The translations under genes were made by a program, and so were the position numbers. This document shows, in pieces, positions 63,079-64,000 of a DNA stretch of 64,000 bases (positions are counted from its first letter, which is position 1; each line of letters opens with the position of its first letter). The DNA is from Gimesia algae (GTDB taxonomy: Bacteria; Planctomycetota; Planctomycetia; Planctomycetales; Planctomycetaceae). The notes beneath the pieces are model-generated. The model was not told where the DNA came from, made no database searches, and saw only the letters and a list, made by a program, of their open reading frames with translations. The stretch is taken from contig NZ_CP036343.1 in the NCBI RefSeq assembly GCF_007746795.1, forward strand, positions 5,493,357 through 5,557,356, in the 5' to 3' direction.

Positions 63079-63309
63079 GACAGACTGTCGTCCCACCCTT
63101 TTCCGGCTGGAAAATTCCCTTTCGCGATTCATGAAAAATTTAATGAATCAGGACTGTGCAAACGGTCGAATCAACGGTATATATCCTCCTGCATATTCAA
63201 CTTTCAACAACATGAGGTGCCATGTGAATTAAACACCGTGTGGACGAGGGGCTCCGACAAGCCACAACCTGCGACCACACTCCTTCCTTTTGTGTATTAG
63301 AGATCCCAA

Positions 63310-63945
63310 ATGATACACCCTAAAACTGAGTTGAAATTTATCAGCAACGAAATCGGCTACGGCGTTGTCGCCACCGAATTCATCCCCGCCGGCTCCATCA
63401 CCTGGGTCCTGGATAAACTGGACCGCGAGTTCAGTTCAATCGAATTTCAGTCGATGGAAGACATTTACCAGAACATTCTGGATACCTACTCCTTTCGCAA
63501 TAATCAGGGAAACCTGGTGCTCTGCTGGGATAACGGCCGCTACGTCAACCACAGCTTCAATTCCAACTGCCTGACCACAGCCTACGACTTCGAAATCGCT
63601 ATCCGGGACATTCATCCCGGCGAACAGCTGACCGACGACTACGGCTACCTGAATATCCCCACCCCCTTTCGAGGCATTGACGAAGGAACGCGGCGTAAAA
63701 TCGTGTATCCCAACGATTTGATCAAATACTACAAAGTCTGGGATAAGAAACTGCTCAAGGTCTTCAACCGCATTCCCCACCTCGACCAGCCACTGCAGGA
63801 ACTGCTCACCGAAGAGATGTGGAATGAAATCGTAGCCGTCTCCAAAGGGCACCAGGAGATGAAATCGATTTTGAACAACTATTACAACGACGAAAACAGA
63901 GTCGATGAGCGGAAACCTAAGAAGGAAAAGAACACCGCCGTTTAG
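63310..63945 (+). CDS. SET-domain protein
   Basis: The 211-residue protein has a SET core: GYGVVATEFIPAGSITWVLD near the N-terminus, the RYVNHSFNSNCLTT motif (NHS at 80-82) and IRDIHPGEQLTDDYGYLN (DDYGY at 109-113), the pseudoknot residues for S-adenosylmethionine and lysine binding. The C-terminal helical part (LTEEMWNEIVAVSKGHQEMKSILNNYYNDE) and basic tail (KPKKEKN) are extra. It is probably a protein-lysine methyltransferase in the cytoplasm with an unknown target. Bacterial SET proteins are uncommon and may come from transfer. Confidence 0.85.
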   Translation: MIHPKTELKFISNEIGYGVVATEFIPAGSITWVLDKLDREFSSIEFQSMEDIYQNILDTYSFRNNQGNLVLCWDNGRYVNHSFNSNCLTTAYDFEIAIRDIHPGEQLTDDYGYLNIPTPFRGIDEGTRRKIVYPNDLIKYYKVWDKKLLKVFNRIPHLDQPLQELLTEEMWNEIVAVSKGHQEMKSILNNYYNDENRVDERKPKKEKNTAV

Positions 63946-64000
63946 TTTTCCCGTCTCCCGACCAGAGAATGATTGACACGATCCCGCTCATGCCCCAGAC

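Noticed and set aside
1..64000. CRISPR arrays, rRNA, prophage genes and defence systems
   Set aside because: No regularly spaced repeats, no rRNA-like sequence, no phage structural or Cas genes were seen; the only mobile element is the IS4-family insertion.

Overview
The window looks like chromosomal DNA of a planctomycete, most likely a Gimesia/Planctomycetaceae-type genome. The evidence is the set of families: DUF1501, DUF1552, two DUF1559 pilin-like proteins, a DUF1587/1595/1592/1588/1585 (PSD/PSCyt) cytochrome-type protein, an N-terminal 'ALEVRTML' motif of the planctomycete LEPR type, and many secreted proteins of unknown function. The genus is an inference from these families; no rRNA or tRNA gene was found.

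Layout. 1-10 kb: a partial CBM2 protein running off the left edge, a secreted NlpC/P60-like protein, a secreted esterase, a minimal LexA-type DNA-binding protein with an operator-like inverted repeat over its -10 box, an acyl-carrier-like protein that looks circularly permuted, an OprO/OprP-type porin, a DUF1501 protein and a BON-MscS channel. 10.4-21 kb: a secreted tandem alpha/beta hydrolase and two divergent operons flanking a FadR-type GntR regulator. Each operon carries an alpha/beta hydrolase and a paralogous glycosidase-like beta-propeller, which suggests a carbohydrate or sugar-acid utilisation locus.

21-33 kb: an NtrC-type sigma-54 activator next to a stress and protein-quality region: NAD-dependent epimerase, VKOR-like protein, SPW protein, glutamate-type dehydrogenase, CaCA exchanger, rhodanese, general-stress flavoprotein, a helical orphan, Hsp20 and a Lon-like protease. 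Good -24/-12 (GG-N10-GC) promoters stand before the epimerase, the rhodanese and the helical orphan, and another stands before the DUF1559 pilin-like gene at 33.36 kb. I read this as a local sigma-54 regulon.

35.3-44.8 kb: a tight five-gene cluster of circularly permuted ATP-grasp, alpha-E, transglutaminase-DUF2126, an ATP-grasp/alpha-E fusion and a second transglutaminase. This is a duplicated form of the predicted amidoligase/peptidase systems whose chemistry is unknown. A cluster of GCTTAAT motifs lies upstream of it.

44.8-58.6 kb: the DUF1552/PSD-PSCyt operon with a lipoprotein, a second DUF1559 gene, an FCD-type GntR regulator with overlapping palindromic operators, an SDR, a DinB protein, an intradiol dioxygenase, a DUF3500 protein with a textbook terminator, a GNAT and a VOC protein. 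Two copies of an 86-bp dispersed element with conserved ends and a divergent loop lie at 46.2 and 57.6 kb.

58.7-64 kb: two tandem paralogous membrane proteins. The second is cleanly interrupted by a 1,713-bp IS4-family element with 13-bp terminal repeats and an 11-bp target duplication; removing the element and one duplication restores the frame exactly. Two DUF805 genes and a SET-domain protein complete the window.
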